Assembly (NCBI GenBank): GCA_010094045.1
Contig: ML986694.1
Span: 53,926 to 111,922, forward strand
Direction of reading: 5' to 3'
DNA from: Lojkania enalia
Taxonomy: Eukaryota; Ascomycota; Dothideomycetes; Pleosporales
DNA length: 57,997 nucleotides
The position numbers were made by a program, and so were the translations under genes. The notes under the pieces are model-generated. The model saw nothing but the letters and a program-made list of their open reading frames with translations. It did not search any database and was not told the origin of the DNA. Positions 23,520-33,402 of this stretch are shown here, in pieces. Within the stretch, counting starts at the first letter, position 1, and the number at the start of each line of letters is the position of its first letter.

Positions 23520-24820
23520 GTAAAGTTAAGTTATAATAACTTAAAAGCTGTAAGCCTTAAAAAAAGCTATAGTATAAAAAGTATAGGAATAAGAGACCTA
23601 TATTATATAGATGTAATATAAGCTAGCCGTAGTTAGAGCCGACCTAGCTAAAGCTAAATAATAAGTATAAGCTAAGATAGCTTTATTAAGGAAGTTTAAC
23701 AGTAAGAAAGAATATATCAACCCTTTTCTTATATTAATAGAGCTGTACTTTAGATTTAACAACATAACCTTCTTCCTAAACGAGAATAAGATCTTAGCTG
23801 TAATAATAAATATAGAAGAGATACTACTAGTATAGGCCGAACTATTTATAGCTAATTAGCTGGAAAATAGAGGTAATATAAAGAAGACTAGAGAATCTAT
23901 AGATAAACTCTTTAAGAGTTGGGAAGGATTTAAGAATAAGGTCTGAAATATTTTTAGAGAAGTAGATATAGAATAAGAAGTATAAAAGAAACTACTAAGG
24001 CTAACCTAGATTAAAAGGGTAATAGATTACGCCGCAGAATTTTAGAGACTTAATATTAGACTAGGATAGGACGATAGCGTATTAGTAGGAATCTTCTATA
24101 AAGGGCTTAAAGACAAGGTTAAGGACGATCTAGTTAGAGAAGAAAGGCTAATAGAGCTATCAGAAATGATCGAATTGGTAGTTAAGATTGACAACTGTTA
24201 ATACGAGCGGGAAATAGAGAAATAATCTTAGCTGCAAGTATTCGTGCTAACTAAAAAGGAAAGTAAGATAGCGTTATAAGATAGTAATTTAATAGTCCTA
24301 GGAAAAGTTGAAAAAGATAAGGGAAAGAACTACCAACGATCAAAGATAAGCAATCTTAAGAAAGAAAGGCTTAAGGAGGGAGTGTATCTTCTATATAGAT
24401 AAAAAGGGTACTATATAAAAGAATATCTAAATAGGAAAAAAGAAGCTAGAATAATAACTACGCAACCTACTAATAGATGCTAATAACTAATATAGTACTA
24501 GATATATTATATAGATAATAGATGTGGAATATACCGCTCGGTAAAAGAAGGGAGCAATTATTAGCTACAGCTAAGAAGGGTAGTAGTAGTTATTAGATAT
24601 ATAGAATACCTACTAGGCGTATTAAGACTCGATAGTACAACAATCCTAGAGAGAATAAAGTAAAAGAAATACTGGATCTACAATAAAATATACTAGATAA
24701 GACTATACCTCTAGAAATATTAGAATATACCGTTTAAAGAAGTAACGTTCTAAAATAGCTAGAGCGTATTAGAAGCCGCAGTAAAATTAGCAGGAAAAGT
24801 TACGAGTAAAGAAATATTCG
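23520..24820 (+). pseudogene. Family A gag, A copy 2
   Basis: This is the structural protein forming the virus-like particle. A Retrotrans_gag-type domain spans about 23850-24225, with AAEF, RLGxDDSVLVGIFYKGLKDKV and ELVVKIDN segments still readable. A CCHC zinc knuckle follows at 24377-24435, where Cys codons are changed to Tyr and His to Tyr. Few other residues are lost. TAA/TAG codons interrupt the frame. The part after 24440 (LPRILLF-type segments to about 25100) is gag/linker of unknown detail. Confidence 0.88.
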
Positions 24821-25689
24821 AGTATATATAAGAAATATACTAAGGCTACCCTATAGAACTAGTAAAGGGTAAGAAAGGGAAATATATACTACCCTACAAG
24901 AACAGCTGTAAAAAAGATTGGGCCAGCTGTTACTAGGATAATTACTAGATATATAAGAGTATTAAGATAAAGCTAGGAGTATAGCTAAGAATAGATATAT
25001 AATTGTTACCAAGAATCTTACTATTTTAAGATAAAATAGAAGATTATATAGAAAACGGGTATTGCTAGATTTATAGAAGTCTAATTTACCTTAGAACTAA
25101 ATATTTATACCGGCTTAGTAAAATTATTATAGAAGCTGAAGAACTAAAAAAAGTAGTTTTAGAGGTAAGAGAGATATAGAGAGATGTTAGAGGATAACTT
25201 AACATTACAGCTTATAAGATAATAGGAGCAAGTATATCTAAAGAGGAGGAACGTCCTGAGGATAATATATATTTAGAGAAATATAAAGCTTTAAGCTAAA
25301 AATAATATATAGTTAAATGCTAATACTACTAAGATATATTTAGGGTACTTAGATAGTAAGGATTAGATAAAGATTACCAACTAATCGAATAGTAATAGTG
25401 TTTTTTAGGATAGAAGTATAAGATATATAGTAAATAGGCAAAGGCTGCTTACGCCTAAGAACTATAGATAAGATATAATATAGATAGATATCCGCTATAT
25501 AGAGAAGAGAAAAAGAAGGTAGAGTTCTTCCCATCTTAGTTAAAAAACTAAGTAGCCCCTAAGGCGATAGCTACGCTGAGGAACTAGGTAAGAAAGCTGT
25601 TAGAAGGGTTACTAGTATAGTACTTTTATATATAGTACTCCGAGCGGAGTTTAACAGAAGAAAGCTTAAAATACTACTTAATAGTAGAG

Positions 25690-26010
25690 CTTTAGATACA
25701 TTTATATCGGCGTAATAAATTTACGAGAATAATATAGAGTAGAGGGAAAAAGTAGTACCTTATATAATATATCTAGTAGACGATAAGCTAATAGACTATA
25801 GTAGAGGAGTTATACTAATAGAAACTAAGAAACGAGCGCTTAATGTTATAGGATATACTAATATAAAGAGTATTGATATTATAAACCTAGGAAAATTTAA
25901 TATATTGCTAGGTATAGACTAGCTAGCTAAATATAATCTTAAAGTAGATTAGTAGTAAGAGATAGTTTATAGGTTATAAAGCCGTACTAGAACGGAGCGG
26001 GTAGTAGGAT
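25690..26010 (+). pseudogene. Family A retropepsin-like protease region, A copy 2
   Basis: It would cleave the Gag-Pol polyprotein. The frame reads VDDKLIDYSRGV, then NILLGIDQLAKYN at 25898-25936, the counterpart of the 'DIILGMDWLxxHxP' block that follows the catalytic core in Ty3-type aspartic proteases. The catalytic DSG/DTG motif could not be placed with confidence because of mutation. Confidence 0.7.
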
Positions 26011-26099
26011 AGTATAAGGTAAAGTATCCTTCAGGTCTACAGTTAATATAGAGAGTATTAGCAGCTATAATAGTAAGACATCTTAAAAGAATAAAATAG

Positions 26100-27545
26100 A
26101 CGCTAGATATTATTATAGTTTAAAAAGTACGTAAGGAATTACAGGACGATAGTATATCTTAAGAAATTTAAGAGGATTATAGCGAATTTACAAGGCTATA
26201 TAAAGAAGTAGAGAATAGAAGATTACTTAAGTACAAGAAATATAACTATAAGATTATTATTAAGGATAAAAAGAAGCTAAAATCTAGTCTAATATACAAC
26301 TTAAACTGAAAATAAAGAGAGGAACTTAGGATGTACATTTAAAAGAATTTGGTAAGAGGGTATATACGACTAAGCTAGAGTAAAATAGTATTACTAATAC
26401 TATTTATACTAAAAAAGAACGGTAAACTAAAATTATACGTAGACTATAGATAACTAAATAATACAACTAAGAAAAATAGATATCTATTACCCAGGATAAT
26501 AGAGCTTATAAGTCGGCTATAAGGAGCTAAGTAGTTTACAAAGTTCGATATAAGAGAAGGATACTACTAAATTTGGATAAAGGAGGGCTATAAATAGAAA
26601 ACGGTATTTAAGATAAGAGAAGGTCTCTTTAAATATCTAGTAATACTATTTAGACTTACGAATATACTAGTAACCTTCTAAGCGGTTATAAATAACGTGT
26701 TAAGGGAATACTTAGACGTATTTATAATAGTATATTTAGACGATATTCTAGTCTATATAGATAGATTGCTAAGAGAGTATAAAGAATATATTAGAAAAGT
26801 ACTAGCGAAACTATAAGAGTATAAGTTACTTATAGCTTTAGAGAAATACGAGTTTTATAAGATAGAAATAGGGTTCCTAGGGTTCTAGATATCTAGAGAC
26901 GGTATTAAGATAGAATAAAAAAAGGTTAAAGTAATACTAGAATAGCTAGTATCTACCTTAGTTAAATAAATCTAATCCTTCTTAAGCTTCGCGAATTTCT
27001 ATAGAAAATTTATAAATAGGTACTCTAGAATAGTAGTACCCTTAATAGAAATTACTAAGAAAGAAAAAGAGTTTAAGTAGTAGGAAGTATAATAAAAAAC
27101 CTTTAAAAAACTAAAAGCCTACTTTACTTTAGTATTAATATTAAAGATACTAGACCTAGAGAAGTAATTCCGAGTGGAAACTGATATTTTAAATAAAGTA
27201 ATAGGCGCTTACTTAAGTTAATAAGATAAAGATAGAAAGTAGAAACTATAAGCCTACTTTTCTAGGAAAATAAAACTAGAAGAACTTAACTACGATATAT
27301 ACAACAAGAAACTATTAGTAATAGTTAAAGTATTAAGAGAATAGTAAATATACTTAATAAGAACTAAATACTCCTTCGAAGTCTAGATAGATTATAAAAA
27401 CCTTACGTACTTTACAATAATAAAGGAACTTATAGAAAGATAAATACGATAGGTAGAACGACTAGTAAACTACAACTTTAAAATAACGCACCGGAAAGGG
27501 TTAGAAAATATAATTATAGACGTATTAAATCGCTAAGCTAACTAT
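26100..27545 (+). pseudogene. Family A reverse transcriptase and RNase H, A copy 2
   Basis: It copies element RNA into DNA. The RT fingers/palm includes YVDYRQLNN (about 26435-26460) and FDIREGYYQIWIKEG (about 26545-26590). The catalytic box VYLDDILVY lies at 26730-26756 with both Asp codons intact. The thumb has LSFANFYRKFI (about 26980-27015). RNase H/connection covers about 27160-27545 with LNYDIYNKKLLVIVK and a DYKNL segment. It is broken by in-frame TAA/TAG (for example in place of Trp and Gln), so it is inactive despite the intact catalytic pair. Confidence 0.92.
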
Positions 27546-27789
27546 ATAACTAAGGAAAAGTATAAAAGAGACGCGATCCTAAGAAAGAAATTAAATAGAT
27601 CTCTTATATATAACTACCTATAAGTCGCCCAAGTTATAAAACTAACTATACTAAAGTAAATTTGGTAGTAGAAGTTAAAAGATATATAGATAGTAGAGCG
27701 ATATCTAATAAACAGCAAAAAAGTAAAAGCAATTAAAAAATACAACTTAGAAACAACTATATATATATCTATATATATAATAGCGGATA

Positions 27790-28990
27790 ATAAAAGAATT
27801 ATACGAATTACTAGAATAGGAATACCTAAGAGTAGTAGAAATAGAATAAAAGCTGAGAAAAGGTTTTACTCTTACCAATGTAAGAAGAGAAGTATAGGAC
27901 GTACTCTATAAGTACTTAGAATGCGGAAAGAATAAGGCCACGAGATATAAGCCTTATAAATTCTTATAGCTATTAGAAGCACCTAAAAGACTATAAGAAT
28001 AGATTACAATCGATTTTATAATTAAACTACTAGAATTAGTAGAACTAGGGTTAAAAAGAAGATATAATATGATCATAAACGTAGTAGATTAACTAATAAA
28101 ATATACGTACTTTAGACTAGTATTAGAGACTATAATAGTACCTAAACTAGCGTACGAATTGTTATATATAATATTTACGGAGTATAGAGTTCTAAAGTAT
28201 ATTACTTTAGATAGAGATAAGTTGTTTATATCTAAATACTGGTAAGGATAGATAGAAAAGATAGGAATCTAATAATAGATATCCACTAGTTTCTACCTAT
28301 AAATAGACGGCTAGATAGAATAAGTTAACTAGAGCTTAGAAACGTATTTAAGAATATATATTAATAAATAATAAGATAATTAGGTCGAACTATTACTTAT
28401 AATATAGATAGTATATAATAGAATAACCCAGAGTACTATAAGGACTATACCCTTTAAAGCTAACTACGGACGGAAAGCTATTATATATTAGGAATAGAAC
28501 GAGAAGAGATCTCTAGTTCTACTAGTAGACTAGAAAGCTAAAGAAATAAAGGAAGTCTATAATTAACTTAAGGAAAAGATTTAATTAAGAAACTATAGAA
28601 TAGTAGAATAGGCTAATAAGTTAAAAATTAAGGGACTAACCTTTAAAGAGGGGGGTAAAGTTTTCCTATCAACAAAAAACTTAAAGACTAAGAGACCTAT
28701 AAAAAAGTTAGATTATAAGAGAATAGGACTATTTCTAATTAAAGAATAGGTTAGATCTATAAATTTTAAACTAAAGCTACTAAGTAATATAAAAATATAC
28801 CTAGTACTAGATAATATACTACTATAAGAAACTATCGATATAGAACTAGAATAAGAATACGAAGTAAAATATATATTAGTAAAAAAGCGGTTCAAACGTT
28901 AGTAGAAGTATCTAGTAAAGTAGAAAAGATATTTATAAGAGGAAAGTTTATAGGAACTAGTATAGAACCTTACCAACTATACTACGAAGC
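27790..28990 (+). pseudogene. Family A integrase with C-terminal chromodomain, A copy 2
   Basis: It inserts element cDNA; the chromodomain is expected to guide it to heterochromatin. The zinc-binding N-terminal region lies at about 27850-27930 (one Cys of the CxxC pair remains). The catalytic core has D1 in NVVD at 28078-28089, D2 in TLDRDKLF at about 28207-28230 and a degraded DGQIE block near 28310. A VELLLIIQIVYNR-type region and a KVFLSTKNLK block (about 28650-28690) follow. The chromodomain is at about 28853-28985 (EYEVKYIL, KYLVK segments). Broken by TAA/TAG. Confidence 0.92.
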
Positions 28991-29039
28991 TAAAGGAGTT
29001 TTACTAGAAGGTTAGAATAATAGGTTGTTAAGAAGAGCC

Positions 29040-29705
29040 TAGTTAGAAAGTAATAGTAGTAGTAATATAGAAGAAGCCTCTTACGCAGAACTTAGAGTAA
29101 TAGTAGAAAACGCTTTAGATTTAGTAGACCTCCTCTCCTCTTCCTCTAACTTCTCTTACTCTTCTATTAACTTTACCTCTCGTTTCTCAAAATCTAGACT
29201 ATACTCCTCTAGAGAACGGACGCGTTTTTTAGCATATTTTAGATGAGAAAGAGTTACCTAATAGTAATACGCAGATTTCTTAAGATAATAAATCTCCTCT
29301 TTCTTAGCAGCTACGAAATTTTAATAAATAGAGGTAGATTCCTTATAGGTCTTTAATATATTTGCTAGGAAACAGCGAAGGGTACCCTCGGTTAAAGAAA
29401 GATCGCAGGATAGACCCTAAGAAAAGTATTCTCTATATATAGAAGAAAGAGTAGTATTACTATAATAGTTATAGTTCGTAGACTAATAGTTTAAATAATA
29501 GTAAGATAGATCTATTATAATACCTAGAGAAAAAATTAAATAACTAGTATAATAGTTATAGGTAGAAGTATTTTCGCGTTAAACCTTTAGTATAGTAGAA
29601 GGGGAAAAGAAAGAAGAATAGGGCTATACTTACGAGTCGAGTAGGACCTACCGGAATATATAAAGTATTAACCCAGGAACGGAAAAATATAGATATAGTA
29701 CTATA
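29040..29705 (-). pseudogene. Antisense reading frame in the 3' region of family A (about 220 codons)
   Basis: On the minus strand one frame runs from about 29705 down to 29040 with about nine stops, all TAA or TAG, that is, RIP-type CAA/CAG/TGG changes. It decodes to a Ser/Tyr-rich N-terminal half and a helical, highly charged C-terminal half with segments LRCFLANILKTYKES, VAAKKEEIYYLKKSAYYY, KYAKKRVRSLEEYSLDF and KLIEEQEKLEEEERR, the last looking like a coiled coil. It is opposed to pol and lies between the chromodomain and the polypurine tract. I recognise no family. A regulatory antisense protein or a captured gene are both possible; a chance frame is less likely but not excluded. Confidence 0.5.
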
Positions 29706-29817
29706 GTATACCTATATAGAATGCGTTAGAAACTAGAATAAACTACTAGAAATAGTAGAATACTATACCTAGATAGAATAGGTAAGATAATAGATTAGAG
29801 AGCTTCGGGATAAACTT

Positions 29818-29834
29818 ATAGAGGGGAGAGTAGG
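29818..29834 (+). other. Polypurine tract of A copy 2
   Basis: The run atagaggggagagtagg lies immediately upstream of the 3' LTR at 29835. Confidence 0.75.
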
Positions 29835-30373
29835 TATTATAAATATAGAATATTAAGAGGTACCGCTTCTATAGCTAGAGCTTAATCTAATATTAGCTAC
29901 TAAATAGGTTAATTTAGATAAGGACTAATAAGATAATAATAGGTAGAAGTATATTAAGGACTAGTTATTAAATAGTAAGCAGTAGGACTATAAAAACTAG
30001 GGAGATAATTAGTTAGATAATAAAGTATAGTATAACCTATATACGTAATAATAGTAGAAGTATTAGGTATAGTAGGTTGGACCTAATAGACCTAATAAAC
30101 CTAATAAGCTAGGCTTAGTAGTCTTGGACTTAAATATATAAGATAGAAGATCTTTTTAGTAGATTAGATCCTATATAGTTATTCTCGCAGATTTATTTTA
30201 TTACTCTATTAGACTTCTAAATATACTTATTACATTTAAAGAACCGGCGAACCTAATACTCTCTCTTTACTAAAGCTACTACCTCTAATTAATCTAATAT
30301 AAATAAGGCCCCGGTATATATACGACTGCTACAGCGGTTGTTATATATACTAGTAGTATATAGGTTAGTAACA
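29835..30373 (+). repeat. LTR-A, 3' LTR of A copy 2 (539 bp)
   Basis: It begins tattataaatatagaata and ends gttagtaaca, keeping the original CA. The duplication cttaa follows at 30374-30378. Confidence 0.93.
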
Positions 30374-30378
30374 CTTAA

Positions 30379-30593
30379 CCAGCTTAATACTACTATAGTA
30401 ACTGTAGTAAGACTAGATATAACGCTCGTATGTACTAAAAGGATAGTAGGGAAAATTCTGAATTAGATAAAAGTATATTATATATAGAATCTCTTATTAG
30501 TATTAAGTAAATTAACTTTTTATATATAGTGTTTGTTGCGCTAAAAAAAAGTAGCCGCTTTAATAGTTTAGCCGCTTCGATAGTAGAATACGT
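30379..30593 (+). mobile_element. P1 (A/B junction copy), right segment with zinc knuckle and right TIR
   Basis: It encodes the end of the transposase (zinc-knuckle-like stretch YSNCSKTRYN at about 30395-30430) and the right TIR, with two gccgctt units, ending gtagaatacgt at 30593. TA at 30594-30595 is followed by element B sequence, not by the A sequence found left of 19180. Confidence 0.92.
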
Positions 30594-30595
30594 TA

Positions 30596-31880
30596 TTTAA
30601 TTTCTAGTAAGTTTATAATTATATACTAAAACTTTAAAGTAAACTTAGTATTTTAGTCTATAATTATTTTTTATAGTATCCTATATTATACGATAATCTA
30701 TTTTAAGAAGATGTTCGCAACTTATTCTACTAATAATACTTTATTATAGAAGATAAAGTAGGTATATTTTATAAGTCTATCTATAATTATTATAATAGAG
30801 TTATATACCTCTCTATTAGAGTAGTTTTTTAACTTTAGTAGCTTAATAATAAAGTCTATAGTAATTTCTATTTATAGTCTAGTTAATATTTCTAGGTTTT
30901 ATAATAGTTTATAGAGTATATATCTATTAGATTTATTTTATTAGTAATCTATATATTCTTATAATATATTCTTTACCTATTCTCTTACTTTAGGAAAGTA
31001 GAATGTTCTAAGAAATTATTCTAGTATTTTCTTAGTTCTTTAATATCTATAAGTAGGAACTTTATAGAATTATCTAATAAATTCTTTTCTAACTTTAGCT
31101 AGTATATAGATTTAATTATAGATATATAATAGTCTATCTATCTATTCTAGCTCTTATTCTTAAAGTTCTTCGGGTATTCTATCTATTACTAATCTAATTA
31201 AAGTTATCTAGCTTACTTCTTCTATTGTAAAAGTCCTAGCCTATAGCTCGGTCCCGTTCCTACGATATTATGATAGCAGTTACCCTTATACGACCCTGCA
31301 CCTACCTGGACTAAAGTAAGCGAATAACACATATCTTACCACCGTATACCTTCTCTTCTCTTTCTCTAGCTTTAACAATAATGGATTCTCATTATATCTA
31401 ATCCTATTGTATCCTCAGATCTTCTTATCTATAATAGTTGTTGCTGCGAGTTGTAGGTAGTTATATACTATACTTCCGTCTTACTATCTTTTTAGTAGTA
31501 TAGCTGCTGTTCCTTTTTCTTACTCGTATTCTAATAGTCTACTTAATATATCTACTCTTCGATTTTATTTTCTACTACTATAGATAATTTTAAAGTCGAA
31601 TATAGCTAGTTTTTATAACTATCTAACTTATCTAGAAGTAAGAGTTTTAGTAGTAAGAAAGATAGTAAGATTCTTATAGTCGTAATAGACTTCTATTTAC
31701 TATTTTACTTCTTATAGGTATATATACTATTCTTTAAAGTATACTATATTAGCTAAGAGTTTTTAGTTATATATATTATAGTTTATCTCTACTAGTATAA
31801 GTTTTTATAAATAGTATACTACTAGATATCGTTTTCTATTATAAATTTATATAAGAATTTTAACTATTCTTATTTTTAAT
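30596..31880 (-). pseudogene. Family B integrase N-terminal part and RNase H, minus-strand B element
   Basis: It reads on the minus strand. RNase H lies at about 31470-31880, with a segment decoding as PAEMNYNIYDKELLAIV and later DYKNLTIFLTTK. After a linker come the pre-integrase and zinc-binding region (LLYIHNQIYI near 31090) and the start of the INT catalytic region. At 30596 the frame stops dead at P1; the rest of INT, the chromodomain and the 3' LTR are missing from this copy. The overlap with 6131-6290 on the opposite strand proves family B. RIP is strong except at 31225-31450. Confidence 0.87.
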
Positions 31881-32097
31881 TGTTACGGAATTAGCTTATA
31901 CCTAATCCTATACTACCTCGCCTATTATATATAGACCTAAACCCCTGATGTATATATATATAACCTAATATCTATCTTCTTTCTCTCTTTATCTAGACGT
32001 TTTAAACTATTATAGTAGTAGTATATTAGTTATCTATATAGCTTAATCTGATGCTTATTTATCTAGCGTTAATAATCCGATACGTATCGCCGTAATA
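31881..32097 (+). repeat. LTR-D, left (217 bp)
   Basis: It matches 32858-33074 over its full length with transition differences, for example ggaattagc against ggaatcggc. It is more RIP-mutated than the right copy. Confidence 0.92.
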
Positions 32098-32144
32098 TTA
32101 TATCTAGATTCTTAATTAGGCGCTAGGGTCTAATCTAAGTATGT

Positions 32145-32465
32145 TCCTAGACGCCTGTAATAATACTATACTAACCTAATCTCTAGTATAATACTACTAT
32201 ATAATAATAACCGGTTGCGCTAATATGCCTGCAACCTAACCTAATCCCTAGTATAGTACTACTATACGAACCAACCTAATCTGATCCCTAGTATAGTACT
32301 ACTATCGACTATTAGTCGCGCTAATATATATACAACCGACCCGATTTCTAGTATAGTACTATTATACGATAATAACTAATTGCGCCGATATACCTGCAAC
32401 TAGACTTAACCTCTAGTATAGTACTACTATATAACGATAATAGACTGTGCTAATATACCCGCGAT
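32145..32465 (+). repeat. Tandem repeat array in element D
   Basis: Five copies of a core like cctagtatagtactactat occur at about 32181, 32246, 32286, 32347 and 32411, set in longer units (about 40-65 bp) that also repeat gcgctaatat and gcaacc motifs. The same array, reverse complemented, is next to the 3' LTR of element E (43495-43830). Confidence 0.85.
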
Positions 32466-32857
32466 ATAGCCTAAATCCTCTAAATTTAGCCTAGATTCCG
32501 CAAATTCCTGCTAAATCCCGGGAAATTTTTTTAGAGGGAGTTGAAGTAGAGGTATAGACTAAAGGGCTGCTACGAAGAGCGTTCTAGAGCGCTGTAAGAT
32601 AGACTGTTAAGGTAAGATAAGTAGAGATACGCGTCTCTAGTCCAAACAAAAGCTAGAGTATAGATAAATAATAGAAGCCTGGCTTTACTAGAAGGTAATA
32701 AGTTAGTAATATACGGTTCAGTAAGAAGGCTTCTATAGATAGCGTTTATAGAAGCGAAGCCTAAGTAGAGGCTAGAGCTAGAGTAATAAGCTGGAATTTT
32801 CCTACTCTTCCCTCTCCTTTATACTCTCGCAGGAGCTTAACGATAGAAGGGGGGTAC
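32466..32857. other. Non-coding interior of element D and its polypurine tract
   Basis: No protein could be decoded. It retains more G and C than its surroundings and ends in the purine run agaaggggggtac (about 32845-32857) before the right LTR. Confidence 0.6.
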
Positions 32858-33074
32858 TATTACGGAATCGGCTTCTACCCGATCCTATGCCACCTCGCCT
32901 ATTATATATAGACCCGAACCCCTGATATATATATATACGACCTAATATCTATCTCCTTTCTCTCTTTATCCAGACGTCTTAAACTATCATAGTAGTAGTA
33001 TATTAGTTATCTATATAGCTTAATCTAATACTCGTTTATCTAGCGTTAACAATCTGATACGCGTCGCTGTAATA
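32858..33074 (+). repeat. LTR-D, right (217 bp)
   Basis: It starts tattacggaatcggcttc and ends cgctgtaata. It is followed by ctaat, the right target duplication, after which element B resumes. Confidence 0.92.
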
Positions 33075-33079
33075 CTAAT

Positions 33080-33402
33080 ATATTAGTTTCTATAAAAGCT
33101 TTCTTCTCTAGATTATAGAGTTTTAGTACTAGTTTTTATTAAAATTATTTCTTAACTTTTTAAAAGGCTTTTTCTTATTTATTTCCCTATATAAAAGTAA
33201 TATCTTTCTTAGATAGTTAAGTTAAAGATATAGTTATATTACTCTATTCGTTAATAAAAGTTTAATAGAAATTATAAAATTCTATAAAAGATTAAATATC
33301 TTTAACTAATTTTAAAATTAGCTAGTCTCTAATTACTTCTAATTTATTTAGATCTATTTGTAGTTATTCTAGTTTAATAATAAATCTTAAGTAGTTTATC
33401 TA
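33080..33402 (-). pseudogene. Family B RT thumb and start of RNase H, minus-strand B element
   Basis: The minus strand decodes to the conserved end of RT, with a LRFII(S)LE-type segment next to P1, LNKLEVIRD, a YNFYRRFI-type block and KKAFIET, the start of RNase H. It joins in frame to 35250 across P1 and to 31875 across element D. Confidence 0.85.

Larger units (their letters stand above)
22968..30373 (+). mobile_element. A copy 2: complete Ty3/gypsy chromovirus-type LTR retrotransposon (7406 bp)
   Basis: This is a complete element with both LTRs (22968-23464 and 29835-30373) and a 5-bp duplication cttaa (22963-22967 and 30374-30378). The order on the + strand is gag, protease, RT, RNase H, integrase, chromodomain, then an antisense frame, polypurine tract and 3' LTR. 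That order is Ty3/gypsy, and the chromodomain places it with chromoviruses. It is inserted in the P1 that occupies the A/B junction. All reading frames are broken by RIP, but it is less mutated than copies 1 and 3 (for example the RT Asp-Asp pair is intact) and it is the best reference for family A here. Confidence 0.93.
31881..33074 (+). mobile_element. Element D: short non-autonomous LTR retrotransposon (1194 bp, TRIM-like)
   Basis: Two direct LTRs of exactly 217 bp (31881-32097 and 32858-33074) begin tgttacgg/tattacgg and end gtaata (inverted TGTTAC...GTAACA). A polypurine tract precedes the right LTR (32841-32857). The duplication is ttaat (31876-31880) and ctaat (33075-33079), differing by one transition. 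The 760-bp interior has no gag or pol; it holds a tandem repeat array and a gene-free remainder. It is inserted in the RNase H of the minus-strand B element. The orientation given is that set by the polypurine tract. Confidence 0.92.

Noticed and set aside
25349..25534. 61-codon open frame on the minus strand
   Set aside because: It is antisense to the gag/protease region of A copy 2, which decodes clearly on the + strand.
28713..28895. 60-codon Ser/Tyr-rich open frame on the minus strand
   Set aside because: It overlaps, antisense, the integrase C-terminus and chromodomain of A copy 2, and the homologous region in A copy 1 or 3 offers no support.
32145..32465. Possible CRISPR-like array
   Set aside because: Unit spacing varies (about 40-65 bp) and the intervening sequences are themselves related. 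It is a retrotransposon tandem repeat shared with element E.
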